DNA from: Thermoleophilum album
Lineage (GTDB): Bacteria; Actinomycetota; Thermoleophilia; Solirubrobacterales; Thermoleophilaceae
Direction: 5' to 3'
Length of the DNA: 64,000 bases
NCBI RefSeq assembly: GCF_028867705.1
Contig: NZ_CP066171.1
Location: 1,798,001 to 1,862,000 of the forward strand
The position numbers were made by a program, and so were the translations under genes. Below, piece after piece: positions 25,556 to 34,821 of the stretch. The notes beneath the pieces were generated by a model that saw only the letters and a list, made by a program, of their open reading frames with translations, was not told the DNA's origin and searched no databases. Numbering within the stretch: the stretch's first letter is position 1; every line of letters starts with the position of its first letter.

Positions 25556-26692
25556 GTGCAAGCGCTGACGGCACGCTCTCCCCGCTGCCTGATACTCGGC
25601 GGCGGGATCGCTGCCGCCGAGGCGGCGCTGCGCCTCGCACGCCTCGTCGGTCGAAACAGGTTGGAGACGGTCGTCCTCACGCCGCGCGCGGAACTCCTCG
25701 TGCTCGCTGAGACGGTGCGCGAGCCGTTCGCGCTGCCGGCCGCCCGACGCATCCCTTGGCAGGAGATCGGTGAACGCACCGGGGCACGCATCGTCGGTGG
25801 TGGCGCCACCCGGGTCGACTGCGAGCAGCGCGTCGTGCACACGACCGGGGACGAGTCGATCGCATGGGACGGTCTGATCGTCGCTGTCGGCGCACACGCA
25901 TCGCCCGCCTGGCCGCACGCCACGACGCTCGACCCACTCCACGCCGACCGCAGCCTGCGGGGCGTCGTGCAGGACCTCGAGGGTGGCTACTGCCGCCGCG
26001 TCGCCGTTTTGTTGCCAGAAGGGCCGATTTGGCCGCTGCCCGCCTACGAGATTGCGTTGTTGCTCGCCGGTCGTGCTCGCGAGGCCGCGCCGCGGTCGTG
26101 TTCGATCCACCTCTTCACCCCGGAGCGGCGGCCGCTCGAGATCTTCGGTGAACCGGCTAGCACGCGCGTCGCCGAGCTCGCCGCGCGGTACCGGGTCGAA
26201 TTGCACACCGCCACCGTGCCGACCGTTGGGCCCGGCGGCCTGGTGCGCACCGCCGACGGCACAGAGTTTCGGTTCGATCGCGTCGTTGCCCTCCCCCGGC
26301 TCGTCGGGCCCGCTCTGCCTGGCCTGCCGAGCGTCGAGGGCGGCTGGATACCAGTCGACTCGAGCTGTCGGATCGTCGACACCGAGGGGCACTGCTTCTG
26401 CGTCGGCGACGCCACACCGTTCCCAGTCAAACACGGTGGCCTCGCCTGCCAGCAAGCCGATGTCGCAGCCGACTGCCTAGCGACACGGCTCGGTCTCGCC
26501 GACGCCGGCTGTCGCTCCTTCCGCGCCTCCCTGCAAGCGGTGCTGATCACACCCGAGAAGCCCCTCTATCTGGAAGCCCGGCTGGTTGGCGAGCGCGCGT
26601 TCCAGGCGCGGGTCGCCGACACATCGCCCTGGGGATCCGGCGTGAAGGTTGCGGGCGAAGAACTCGCTCGGCTGCTAGCCGCGGCCGGATGA
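25556..26692 (+). CDS. FAD-dependent pyridine nucleotide-disulfide/sulfide:quinone oxidoreductase-like protein
   Basis: A protein of about 378 residues. The N-terminal FAD dinucleotide fold is CLILGGGIAAAEAALRLARL. IVAVGAHASP follows, and the C-terminal FAD site is FCVGDATPFPVKHGGLACQQAD, a segment shared with sulfide:quinone reductases and type II NADH dehydrogenases. Whether the SQR redox cysteine pair is conserved cannot be judged by eye, although several Cys are present. Nearness to the persulfide dioxygenase unit would suit sulfide oxidation, but the sulfatase lies between them. GTG 25556 follows TAGCCT by 7 bases; GTG 25550 in the same frame is the alternative. Confidence 0.78.
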   Translation: MQALTARSPRCLILGGGIAAAEAALRLARLVGRNRLETVVLTPRAELLVLAETVREPFALPAARRIPWQEIGERTGARIVGGGATRVDCEQRVVHTTGDESIAWDGLIVAVGAHASPAWPHATTLDPLHADRSLRGVVQDLEGGYCRRVAVLLPEGPIWPLPAYEIALLLAGRAREAAPRSCSIHLFTPERRPLEIFGEPASTRVAELAARYRVELHTATVPTVGPGGLVRTADGTEFRFDRVVALPRLVGPALPGLPSVEGGWIPVDSSCRIVDTEGHCFCVGDATPFPVKHGGLACQQADVAADCLATRLGLADAGCRSFRASLQAVLITPEKPLYLEARLVGERAFQARVADTSPWGSGVKVAGEELARLLAAAG

Positions 26693-26726
26693 TCTGCAGA
26701 GCGATGGAGCCGGTAGCTTCCCGGCC

Positions 26727-28088
26727 GTGACCGGGAGCGCAACCCCAGGCGAAGATGCCGCGCCGGCCGTCGATCTCGAAGCCCGTTACGCCCGACTCGC
26801 CGCCGACGACCACCGCTACATCTGGCATCCCTTCACCCAGCACTCGATCTGGGAGCGCGAAGAGCCGCTGATCATCGAGCGCGCCGAGGGCACCGACCTG
26901 ATCGACGCGCGCGGGAACCGCTACATCGACGGCGTCTCGTCGCTTTGGTGCAACGTCCACGGCCACCGCCATCCCGCGATCGATGCCGCGATCCGAGCCC
27001 AGCTCGAGCGGGTCGCACACTCGACGATGCTCGGGCTAACCCATCCCCCGGCGATCGAACTCGCTCGGCGGCTTGTGGAGATCACCCCGGCGCGCCTTAC
27101 GCGCGTCTTCTACTCCGACAACGGCGCCACAGCTTGCGAGATCGCGCTCAAGATTGCCTTCCAGTACTGGCAGCAAAAGGGCGGCGAGCATCGCCGCAAA
27201 ACGCGCTTCCTAGCGCTCCGCGAGGCGTATCACGGCGACACGCTCGGGTCCGTCTCGGTCGGCGGGATCGACCTCTTCCACTCGATCTACCGCCCGCTGC
27301 TTTTCGACGCTCTGCGTGCGGAGCCCGGCAACGCCGACGACATGGAACGTCTTCTCGCTGCCCATCGCGGCGAGGTCGCAGCGGTAATCGTCGAACCGCT
27401 CGTGCAAGGTGCTGCGGGCATGCTGATGCAACCGCCGGGGTATCTGGCTCGCGTGCGCGAGCTCTGCGATCACTACGGCACGCTCTTGATCTGTGACGAA
27501 GTCGCCACCGGGTTCGGGCGGACCGGCCGCATGTTCGCGTGTGAACACGAGAACGTCGAGCCCGACCTGCTCTGTCTCGCCAAGGGCATAACCGGCGGCT
27601 ACCTGCCGCTCGCCGCCACACTCGCGAGCGAGGAGATCTACGAGGCATTTCTCGGGGCGCCCGAGACGAACCGAACCTTCTTTCACGGTCACACTTACAC
27701 TGGAAACCCGCTCGCTTGCGCTGCCGCTCTCGCGACCCTCGAGACGTTCGAGCAAGAGCGCACTCTCGAGCGCCTGCAGCCGAAGATCGCTCTGCTCGAG
27801 CGCTGGCTAGCCGAACGCGTCGCGCCACTCGCAACCGTGCGCGAGATCCGCCAGCGCGGATTCATGGTCGGAATCGAACTGCTCGACTACGACCCCGCCC
27901 TCGTCGCCGGACACCGCGTAACGCTCGAGGCCCGCACACGCGGCGCCGTGATCCGACCACTCGGAAACGTCGTGGTGTTGATGCCTCCGCTCGCGATCAG
28001 CGCGGACGACCTCGATCGGTTGGTGACCATCACCGCCGAGGCGATCGCCGCCGCGACGCGCGACCTGCCGCTGCCCGAAAAATCCTGA
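26727..28088 (+). CDS. bioA: Adenosylmethionine-8-amino-7-oxononanoate aminotransferase
   Basis: A 453-residue class III PLP aminotransferase making 7,8-diaminopelargonate for biotin synthesis. Features are WHPFTQHSIW (substrate gate near residue 35), YSDNGATACEIALKIAFQYW, AYHGDTLGSVSVGG, the Asp of LLICDEVATGFGRTG and the PLP Lys in LAKGITGGYLPLAATL. THTYTGNP-like HGHTYTGNPLAC is also present. GTG at 26727 is 7 bases after TAGCTT, so it probably has its own promoter, although it lies 34 bases behind the flavoprotein gene. It is about 7 kb from bioBFD. Confidence 0.95.
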   Translation: MTGSATPGEDAAPAVDLEARYARLAADDHRYIWHPFTQHSIWEREEPLIIERAEGTDLIDARGNRYIDGVSSLWCNVHGHRHPAIDAAIRAQLERVAHSTMLGLTHPPAIELARRLVEITPARLTRVFYSDNGATACEIALKIAFQYWQQKGGEHRRKTRFLALREAYHGDTLGSVSVGGIDLFHSIYRPLLFDALRAEPGNADDMERLLAAHRGEVAAVIVEPLVQGAAGMLMQPPGYLARVRELCDHYGTLLICDEVATGFGRTGRMFACEHENVEPDLLCLAKGITGGYLPLAATLASEEIYEAFLGAPETNRTFFHGHTYTGNPLACAAALATLETFEQERTLERLQPKIALLERWLAERVAPLATVREIRQRGFMVGIELLDYDPALVAGHRVTLEARTRGAVIRPLGNVVVLMPPLAISADDLDRLVTITAEAIAAATRDLPLPEKS

Positions 28089-28136
28089 CGCCCACCCGCG
28101 CGGAGCCCTTGCGCGAAAGGCGCCGACTTCTGGCGC

Positions 28137-28325
28137 TTACTCTTCGAGCGGCTCGAAGTCGCGCTTGCGCGCCCCGCAGACCGGACAGAACCAGTCGTCG
28201 GGAATCTCCTCGAACGGCGTTCCCGGTGGAATACCCCCGTCCGGATCACCCTCGGCTGGGTCGTAGATGTACCCGCACGAGGTGCAGATCCACTTTTGCA
28301 GCGTTTTCGTGTCGGCGTCTCCCAC
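28137..28325 (-). CDS. Rubredoxin
   Basis: A 62-residue iron protein with the two CxxC knuckles that bind one Fe: [12 protein letters not shown] and [15 protein letters not shown]. The intervening [18 protein letters not shown] is typical of rubredoxins that pass electrons to alkane hydroxylases or other oxygenases. GTG at 28325 is chosen because TACTCT stands 9 bases upstream, and the earlier frame is unconserved. It diverges from a NUDIX gene with an identical TACTCT hexamer. No alkane hydroxylase or rubredoxin reductase is in the window, so its partner is unknown. Confidence 0.93.
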   Translation of the reverse strand: MGDADTKTLQKWICTSCGYIYDPAEGDPDGGIPPGTPFEEIPDDWFCPVCGARKRDFEPLEE

Positions 28326-28384
28326 GGCTCGGGGAGAGTACAGGGAAATACAGGGAAAAGTGACGAACGCGGTACTCTCGTAAC

Positions 28385-28996
28385 GTGCGGTTGGACAGGC
28401 CGCCACCGGGGGAGGAGTTGCGCGGCGATGCACCTGTCGCTAAGCCGCGGCCGGCTGCGACAGTCGTAGTGGCACGAGACGCCGCCGACGGGGTCGAGGT
28501 TTTGCTCGTCCGCCGCCATCCCGACCAGCGCTTCATGGGTGGCGTTTGGGTGTTCCCCGGCGGGGCCGTCGATCGCGGCGAAACCCCTGCCCGCACCGCG
28601 ATCCGCGAGCTGCGCGAAGAAGCGGGTATCGAACTAGGCGAGGGGGCCGAGCTCGCCGAGTTCTCGCGCTGGGTGACACCCCGCGAAGTCAAGGTGCGTT
28701 TCGACACGCACTTTTTCGTCACCCCTGCACCGCCGGGCTGTCGCCCCTGCCCCGACGGCGAAGAGTGCGTAGCCGTGCGCTGGATCACGCCTCCCGCCGC
28801 ACTCGCCGAGTGGCGCGCAGGCAAGCTCGAGCTCGTGTTTCCGACCGTCAAACACCTCGAGCTGTTGGCGCAGTTCGACTCGACCGATGCGCTGATGTCC
28901 TACGCGCGCTCGGCGCGCGTCGAACCGGTGGAGCCGCGCGTGATCATCGACACTGAGGGGCCGCGTGTCGTGCTTCCCGGCGAACCGGGCTATTAG
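28385..28996 (+). CDS. NUDIX hydrolase
   Basis: A 203-residue protein with a complete Nudix box, [26 protein letters not shown], at about residues 58-83 (Gly-x5-Glu-x7-Arg-Glu-x2-Glu-Glu-x-Gly). The conserved core suggests hydrolysis of a nucleoside diphosphate derivative. FPGGAV preceded by [15 protein letters not shown] and the C-terminal [16 protein letters not shown] resemble coenzyme A or ADP-sugar type members, but the substrate is not assignable. GTG at 28385 is 6 bases behind TACTCT. The last 40 residues are a Val/Pro-rich tail. Confidence 0.88.
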   Translation: MRLDRPPPGEELRGDAPVAKPRPAATVVVARDAADGVEVLLVRRHPDQRFMGGVWVFPGGAVDRGETPARTAIRELREEAGIELGEGAELAEFSRWVTPREVKVRFDTHFFVTPAPPGCRPCPDGEECVAVRWITPPAALAEWRAGKLELVFPTVKHLELLAQFDSTDALMSYARSARVEPVEPRVIIDTEGPRVVLPGEPGY

Positions 28997-29161
28997 CCGA
29001 CGCCGGAGGGCACACACGCTCGCAGCGCGCTACGCTGCCGGTCGAGCAGACGCCCCCTCTGCTCGTCAGCAAGCGTCACGAGCGCGAACAGCGACGCACT
29101 CGTGCGACACCTCACCGCACGCTAGCGGTCCGACTTAGCGCCAACGCCGGCCAACGCAGCC

Positions 29162-30217
29162 ATGGCAACCGACACCGTCAAGCGCCGTCCACAAAACGCC
29201 CAGCTAGCGGTCGCCGTAACCGGCCCAACCGGCGACCTTGGCCGCGCGCTCGTACCGGCGCTTCTGCGCAGCCGGCGGATCGCCCGGGTCGTCGGAATGG
29301 CCCGCCGCCCCTTCGATCCCAAGAGCGCGGGTTGGCAGCGCTTCGAGTACTTGCAGGGCGACGTCGCCGACCGCGACGCGGTACGCGAACTCGTCCGTGG
29401 CGCCGACGTCGTCGTGCACCTGGCATTCGCTGTTCTGTCCGCATCCGACGCAACCTGGGAGATCAACGTCGGTGGGTCGCGCACGGTCTTCGAGGAGGCG
29501 ATCGAAGCGGGCGTGCGCCGGATCGTTTACGCATCCAGTGTCGCCGCCTACGGCTTCCGCCCTGAACTGCCAGCTCGGATCGACGAAAAGCAGCCGGCGC
29601 TCGGCTCCCCCGAGCATCCCTATTCCGCGCAAAAGGCCGCGGTCGAACGCGCGCTCAACGCCCTGCTTGAAACCGCCGGCGCGCGCACCCAGGCGTGGGT
29701 CCTGCGTCCCTGCATCATCGCCGGGCCAAGAGCGCGAACGTTGATCGAGGAGCTGCCCTACGTTCGCGCAGCGCGCTCGCTACCGGGGCCGCTCGTGCGT
29801 CTCGCGCGCTCCGCCCCGCTGCTGCGACCAGTGCTGCCCGATCCCGGGGTTCCCTTCCAGCTCGTCCACGAAGACGACGTCGCTCAAGCCTTCGTCGCGG
29901 CAGTGTTCGGACATGGCGAGCCGGGCCCGTACAACCTTGCTGCACCGGGCACGCTCACGATCACAAGGCTCGCCCACGAGCTTGGTTGGCACGCCATTCC
30001 GGTGCCTCGCGCGGCGCTGATCGCGGGCGGCGAGGCCTTGCGCCGCCTCCCCGGAGCCCCCGCCGAGCTTGCCTGGGTTCACGCGTTGCGCCGCCCTGTA
30101 CTGATGCGGACGGAGCGCGCCCAGAAACTGCTCGGTTGGAAACCGCGCCACACGGCGCTACGCACACTCCGCGCAACTATCGCGGCCGCCCGTGCCGCTG
30201 GCACTCCGCTGGTGTGA
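29162..30217 (+). CDS. NAD-dependent epimerase/dehydratase family protein
   Basis: A 351-residue extended SDR. The NAD motif VTGPTGDLGRALVPALL is near residues 18-34, DVADRD marks the adenine-binding region, and the catalytic Tyr/Lys appears in HPYSAQKAAVER, with VYASSVAAYG as the Ser/Thr segment. The C-terminal half (PGPYNLAAPGTLTITRLA, KLLGWKP) is typical of sugar-nucleotide or hydroxysteroid-like epimerases. Its substrate is unknown. It stands alone; the 165-base gap upstream holds an 8-bp hairpin without a T tract (29043-29065) and no clear promoter. Confidence 0.85.
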   Translation: MATDTVKRRPQNAQLAVAVTGPTGDLGRALVPALLRSRRIARVVGMARRPFDPKSAGWQRFEYLQGDVADRDAVRELVRGADVVVHLAFAVLSASDATWEINVGGSRTVFEEAIEAGVRRIVYASSVAAYGFRPELPARIDEKQPALGSPEHPYSAQKAAVERALNALLETAGARTQAWVLRPCIIAGPRARTLIEELPYVRAARSLPGPLVRLARSAPLLRPVLPDPGVPFQLVHEDDVAQAFVAAVFGHGEPGPYNLAAPGTLTITRLAHELGWHAIPVPRAALIAGGEALRRLPGAPAELAWVHALRRPVLMRTERAQKLLGWKPRHTALRTLRATIAAARAAGTPLV

Positions 30218-30299
30218 CCCGTCGCGCTCAGGCGATTGGTGAACGGAGACAGGTCGGCCGCCACACCCTCGCCGCGGCGTTGCGGTAGGTTCAGCGCCC

Positions 30300-31334
30300 G
30301 TGCGCGCAGTCACTTTTCAGGCACCAGGGGAGGTGCGTGTCGAGGAGCGGCCGGAACCGCGCTTGACCTCCCCCGAGGAGGCGATCGTCCGCGTCGAGAC
30401 GAGCGGCATCTGCGGCTCGGATCTCCACATCTACCACGGCCGCGTGAAGATGGAGCGCGGTTTCACGCTCGGTCACGAGTTCGTCGGCACCGTCGTCGAG
30501 GCCGGCTCGGCGGTTAGCGAGGTCGCGGTCGGCGATCGTGTGCTCGGTTGTTTCTGCACGGCGTGCGGGCGCTGCTTCTTCTGCCGTCACGGCGACTACC
30601 ACAAGTGCGACCACGGCCGCGTCTTCGGGCACGGCAAGACGCTCGGCGACCTGCAAGGTGCCCAGGCCGAGCTGGTGCTCGTTCCCCACGCCAACCTCAC
30701 CCTCCGCCGCGTTCCCGCGGGGATGCCCGACGAGGTCGCGCTGTTCGCTGGCGACGTGATGGGCACCGGCTACCACGCGATCGTCGACGCGAACCTCGTA
30801 CCGGGCGAAACGGTGTGCGTGATCGGTCTCGGTCCGGTCGGCCTGTGCGCTGTGCAGGCAGCCAAGGTGTGCGGTGCTGCGCATGTTTTCGCTGTAGATC
30901 GCGTGCCCGAGCGCCTGGCGCTCGCCGAGCGCTTCGGCGCCCGCGCGATCGATCTCGAGAAAGAGGATCCGCGCGAACCGGTGCGCGCCGCCACCGGCGG
31001 GCGTGGCGCTGACGTCGTGGTCGAGGCGGTCGGTCATCCCGACGCTCTCGATCTCGCGATCCGGCTCGCACGCAAGGCGGGGCGCGTATCAGGCATAGGC
31101 GTCTACGCCGAGCGGGTACAGGTGCACATGGGGCTTGTGTGGATCAAGGCACTGTCGCTGCGCACCGGCTTCGCCAACGTGGTCGGACATCTCGACCGGG
31201 TCATCGCCCTACTCGAGAGCGGCCGTCTCGACCCGCGCCCGCTCGTAACGCACCACCTGTCGCTGAACGAAGCGCCCGAGGGCTACGCGATCTACGATCG
31301 GCGCGAGGCGCTCAAGGTCGTTCTCAAACCGTGA
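30300..31334 (+). CDS. Zinc-dependent alcohol dehydrogenase (MDR family)
   Basis: A 344-residue medium-chain dehydrogenase. Catalytic zinc ligands are in SGICGSDLH and LGHEFVG (His-Glu). The structural zinc loop is FCTACGRCFFCRHGDYHKC with four Cys, and the Rossmann motif is VCVIGLGPVGLCAVQ. The NAD- or NADP-linked substrate is probably an alcohol, polyol or threonine-like compound. GTG at 30300 is 8 bases after TAGGTT. An aldehyde dehydrogenase follows after 13 bases and a NUDIX gene overlaps that, so alcohol to acid oxidation is the likely role of the unit. Confidence 0.92.
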   Translation: MRAVTFQAPGEVRVEERPEPRLTSPEEAIVRVETSGICGSDLHIYHGRVKMERGFTLGHEFVGTVVEAGSAVSEVAVGDRVLGCFCTACGRCFFCRHGDYHKCDHGRVFGHGKTLGDLQGAQAELVLVPHANLTLRRVPAGMPDEVALFAGDVMGTGYHAIVDANLVPGETVCVIGLGPVGLCAVQAAKVCGAAHVFAVDRVPERLALAERFGARAIDLEKEDPREPVRAATGGRGADVVVEAVGHPDALDLAIRLARKAGRVSGIGVYAERVQVHMGLVWIKALSLRTGFANVVGHLDRVIALLESGRLDPRPLVTHHLSLNEAPEGYAIYDRREALKVVLKP

Positions 31335-31347
31335 GGGAGGCTTCCGC

Positions 31348-32844
31348 ATGTCGACGCAAGCACCGGCTTACGAGCTTTCCGAGGGAGTCCGCCGCTTCCT
31401 CGCTGCGCCGAAACAGCTGTTGATCGACGGCGAGTGGGTCGAACCCGTCGACGGTCGCCGCTTCGATAACCCCGACCCCTCGACCGGCGAAACGATCGCG
31501 CAGGTCGCCTTCGCGGGTCGCGAGGACGTCGACCGCGCCGTTCGCGCCGCCCGCCGCGCCTTCGAGGAGAAGCGCTGGCACGGCCTGCCGCCGGCACAGC
31601 GCGAGCGAATCCTCGCCCGTGTCGCCGAACTGATCGACGAGCACGGCGACGAGCTCGCCGAGCTAGAAGCCCTCGACTGCGGCAAGCCGGTGACGCTCGC
31701 CCGCCGCGTCGACGTACGCCTCGCCGCCCAGCACTTCCGCTACTTCGCAGGCTGGCCGACGAAGATCGAGGGGGCGACGCTGCCGGTCTCGATCCCCAAC
31801 ATGCACGTCTACACGCGTCGCGAGCCGGTCGGTGTTTGCGCCCAGATAATTCCCTGGAACTTCCCCCTGTTGATGGCGGCGTGGAAGATCGCCCCGGCGC
31901 TGGCGGCAGGCTGCACGGTCGTGCTCAAGCCGGCCGAGCAAACGCCGCTGTCGGCCCTGCGGCTCGGTGAGCTCTGTCTCGAGGCGGGTGTCCCCGCCGG
32001 TGTCGTCAACGTCGTCACCGGACCGGGCGAGACCGGCGCGGCGCTCGTCGAGCATCCGCTCGTCGCCAAGATCGCCTTCACCGGATCGACTGCCGTCGGC
32101 CGCGAGATCGGCGCCAAGGCGGGACGCGATCTAAAGCGCGTGACGCTCGAGCTCGGCGGCAAATCCCCAAACGTGATCCTGCCCGACGCCGACCTCGACC
32201 GCGCGGTCAAGGGCTCGTTTCAAGCGATCTACTACAACACCGGTCAGGTGTGCACGGCCGGTTCGCGCCTGTTCGTGCCCAAACAGCACTTCGACGATGT
32301 CGTCTCGCGCCTTGCCGAGCAGGCACGGGCCGCCAAGGTCGGGCCGGGCCTCGACCCGCAAACGCAGATCGGTCCGCTCGTCTCGCGCGAGCAAGAGCAG
32401 CGCGTGCGCGGCTACATCGAACGCGGCCTCGCCGAAGGTGCCGAGCTCGTCGCGGGAGGCGACGGGGAGAAACCAGTGGAGGGCGGCTACTACGTCAACC
32501 CGACACTGTTCGTCAGCACGCGCGACGACATCACGATCGCGCGCGAGGAGATCTTCGGCCCGGTGCTGGTCGCGCTGCCGTACGAGGATCTCGAGGAGGT
32601 GGCGCGGCGCGCCAACGCGACGGAGTACGGTCTCGCCGCCGGGGTGTGGACGCGCGACGTGGCGAGTGCGCACCGCATGGCTGCCCTGCTCGAGGCGGGC
32701 GACGTGTACGTCAACATCTGGGGGCCGAGCGACCCGTCGGCACCGTTCGGTGGCATCAAAGCTTCCGGGATCGGGCGGGAGCATGGGCGCGAAGGCCTCG
32801 ACGCCTATCTCGAGACGAAGACGGTGTGGGTGAACCTCGCCTGA
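31348..32844 (+). CDS. Aldehyde dehydrogenase family protein
   Basis: A 498-residue NAD(P)-dependent aldehyde dehydrogenase. Signatures in order are IIPWNFPLLMAAWK (catalytic Asn, about residue 170), KPAEQTPLSAL, FTGSTAVGREIG, the Glu motif VTLELGGKSPN and the catalytic Cys in YNTGQVCTAGSR (about residue 302). IFGPVLVALPYED and PFGGIKASGIGREHG close the fold. GGGAGG precedes the ATG. Paired with the alcohol dehydrogenase 13 bases upstream, it would oxidise the aldehyde product to a carboxylic acid. Betaine-aldehyde-type members share this architecture. Confidence 0.94.
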   Translation: MSTQAPAYELSEGVRRFLAAPKQLLIDGEWVEPVDGRRFDNPDPSTGETIAQVAFAGREDVDRAVRAARRAFEEKRWHGLPPAQRERILARVAELIDEHGDELAELEALDCGKPVTLARRVDVRLAAQHFRYFAGWPTKIEGATLPVSIPNMHVYTRREPVGVCAQIIPWNFPLLMAAWKIAPALAAGCTVVLKPAEQTPLSALRLGELCLEAGVPAGVVNVVTGPGETGAALVEHPLVAKIAFTGSTAVGREIGAKAGRDLKRVTLELGGKSPNVILPDADLDRAVKGSFQAIYYNTGQVCTAGSRLFVPKQHFDDVVSRLAEQARAAKVGPGLDPQTQIGPLVSREQEQRVRGYIERGLAEGAELVAGGDGEKPVEGGYYVNPTLFVSTRDDITIAREEIFGPVLVALPYEDLEEVARRANATEYGLAAGVWTRDVASAHRMAALLEAGDVYVNIWGPSDPSAPFGGIKASGIGREHGREGLDAYLETKTVWVNLA

Positions 32845-33503
32845 GCGAACAACCGCAAGGACCTGTCCTGCTCGCGCACGGCAGCTGGCTGCCAGCAGCG
32901 GTGGGCGCGAGCTGGATCGACGAGCCCTTCGCACCTCCCCCCGAGCTCGAGCACGCAGCCGATCGCGCTATTGCTGAGCTCGCTGCGCGCGGCTCGCCCA
33001 CCCACGACGGACTGGCGGCGCGTCTCGCGCGCTTCCGCGCGACGCCGGAGCGTCTCGAGCTCGAGCTGCAGCCGGCGCGCTGGTCGCTGCGGCTCGTCGA
33101 CGGCGATCGCTGCCGCTCACTGACCGCCTTGTGCGTGGTGCGAAGCGAGGACGGTCGCTGGCTGGCCGGTCGGCGCGCGAGCTGGTTGGCGACGTGGGCG
33201 GGCCGCTGGGCGCTCGGTGCCGGCGGCGCTGTCGAGGTCGGCGAGAACCCGGCCCACACGCTCGCACGCGAGCTCGCAGAGGAGTGGCGGCTCGAGCCGA
33301 TCGAGCTGCGTGTGCGCGCGCTCCTCGACCTGCCCGGTGGCATGGCGATGATCGTGGGCAGCGCAACCGTCGCCAGCGACGCCGAACCGGTGCCCGACGA
33401 GGAGCACGACGCCTTCGCCTGGTGGGATCCCGACCCCGATCGCTGGCCCGACGAGGCCGACGAGCGCCTGCGCTCGATGGCCCGCCATCTCCTCGCTCCC
33501 TAG
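32826..33503 (+). CDS. NUDIX hydrolase (second)
   Basis: A 225-residue protein whose Nudix box AVEVGENPAHTLARELAEEW, preceded by GG, lies near residues 135-155. A Trp stands where Gly usually closes the box (EEWRL). The preceding RRASWLATWAGRWALGAGGAVE and following LDLPGGMAMIVGSATV fit the fold. The first 90 residues are not recognised. GTG 32826 overlaps the aldehyde dehydrogenase by 19 bases, so translation is coupled; no other in-frame ATG or GTG start is available before the conserved part. Substrate unknown. Confidence 0.75.
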   Translation: MGEPRLSEQPQGPVLLAHGSWLPAAVGASWIDEPFAPPPELEHAADRAIAELAARGSPTHDGLAARLARFRATPERLELELQPARWSLRLVDGDRCRSLTALCVVRSEDGRWLAGRRASWLATWAGRWALGAGGAVEVGENPAHTLARELAEEWRLEPIELRVRALLDLPGGMAMIVGSATVASDAEPVPDEEHDAFAWWDPDPDRWPDEADERLRSMARHLLAP

Positions 33504-33620
33504 CGATCCCGTCGGCACAACCGGCGAGCGGCTCTCACCCGAGCCGCCGGCTTGTCTGCGCACACCGGTGGAGATCGCCTGCTCTCGCGCAGCCCGCTCG
33601 CTCTGGCGCAGGTCACTCCG

Positions 33621-34805
33621 CTAGCGACCAGCCGCGAGCCGCCACACGCCGCCTTCGAGCGAGACGACATAGATTCGACCGCGCGCGTCCTCGCCGAACG
33701 AGACGAGGCTCGGCACCCGCAGACCCGTGTAGCGCACGCTCGGCCGGCGTCCGCGGGGAAGCGCGGCGAGCCGGATTCGCGAGTCGCACAGATCGCCGTA
33801 GACGTAGCGACCCCGGAAGCGCCCGAGGGCAGGATCACGAATCACGTACCCGCCGATTATCGAGCACACCGGCAGCCGCGAGTGGAGCTCTTGCACTACC
33901 GGTCGGACGTAGCGGCCGGGACCGCGCAAGCTCTCTTTCGTGCGGTAGCGCAACAACCCCTCGAAGACCGGCCAACCGAAGTTGACGCCGCCGCGCGGCG
34001 GACGCCGGCCCCCGGGCGAGCGCAGGATGTTCAGCTCCTCGGCAGCGTCCTGTCCGACGTCCGGGATCAGCAAGTGACCGCGCAAACGGTCGAACGAGAA
34101 GCGGTACGGGTTGCGCAATCCGTAGGCATAGATCTCGTCGCGACCCGTGCGGCCCACGAACGGGTTGCTGCGCGGCACCGTGTACCCGCCCTGTGACCGC
34201 GGCTTTATGCGCAGCAACTTGCCGAGGAGCGTGCCGAGGTTCTGGGCGTTGTCGTCGGGGTCGCCGCCACCGCCGCCGTCGCCGAACGCAGTCCACAAGT
34301 AACCGTCGGGGCCGAACAGGATCTGCCCACCCTTGTGGTTGGCACGAAAGTGCGGCTGGACGATCACCGGGCGGCGCGAGCCTGCAAGCGCCCGGTCGGG
34401 GTCGCGGGGATCGCTCTGGAACTGGTCGATCGTGATGTAGCCGCGACGATCCGTGTAGTAGACGTAGAAGCGCCGCGAGCGGCGGTAGTCGGGGGCGAAG
34501 GCGAGCGAGAGGAGCCCGCCCTCGCCCTCGGTCGAGACGCGGTTGCGGATGTCGAGGAACGCGCGCGGGAGCTTGCGCCCGCGCTTGACGATCCGCACGG
34601 TGCCGGCGCGCTCGGTGACGAACACGCGCGCGTAGTCTCCTGGCGGAGCGGTGACGTAGGTCGGCGCGGCGAACCGCCCGACCGCCACCAGACGCAACGT
34701 TTGGGCGGCGATGACTGCCGGCCCGCCGGGTTTCGGAGCCGAAGCACACGCCGACCAGGGGATCCCCGCGACGACTAGCAGCGCGGCGAGCGCGAGCACC
34801 GGCAC
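33621..34805 (-). CDS. PQQ-dependent sugar dehydrogenase family lipoprotein
   Basis: A 394-residue beta-propeller of the glucose/sorbosone dehydrogenase (GSDH) family. The first 22 residues form a signal peptide ending in a lipobox-like WSAC, so it is probably a lipoprotein on the outer face of the membrane. Family motifs are GLLSLAFAPDY, HKGGQILFGPDGYLW, GDGGGGGDP (calcium loop), GLRNPYRFSFD and IIGGYVIRDP. It would oxidise an aldose in the cell envelope with PQQ. GTG 34805 is chosen because the open frame upstream runs through a tRNA gene on the same strand, ending 16 bases before it. Confidence 0.85.
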   Translation of the reverse strand: MPVLALAALLVVAGIPWSACASAPKPGGPAVIAAQTLRLVAVGRFAAPTYVTAPPGDYARVFVTERAGTVRIVKRGRKLPRAFLDIRNRVSTEGEGGLLSLAFAPDYRRSRRFYVYYTDRRGYITIDQFQSDPRDPDRALAGSRRPVIVQPHFRANHKGGQILFGPDGYLWTAFGDGGGGGDPDDNAQNLGTLLGKLLRIKPRSQGGYTVPRSNPFVGRTGRDEIYAYGLRNPYRFSFDRLRGHLLIPDVGQDAAEELNILRSPGGRRPPRGGVNFGWPVFEGLLRYRTKESLRGPGRYVRPVVQELHSRLPVCSIIGGYVIRDPALGRFRGRYVYGDLCDSRIRLAALPRGRRPSVRYTGLRVPSLVSFGEDARGRIYVVSLEGGVWRLAAGR

Positions 34806-34821
34806 CGCCGCGGAACGGCGA

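Noticed and set aside
29043-29065. An 8-bp hairpin (CGAGCAGA/TCTGCTCG) as a terminator after the NUDIX gene.
   Set aside because: No T tract follows on either strand, so termination cannot be supported.
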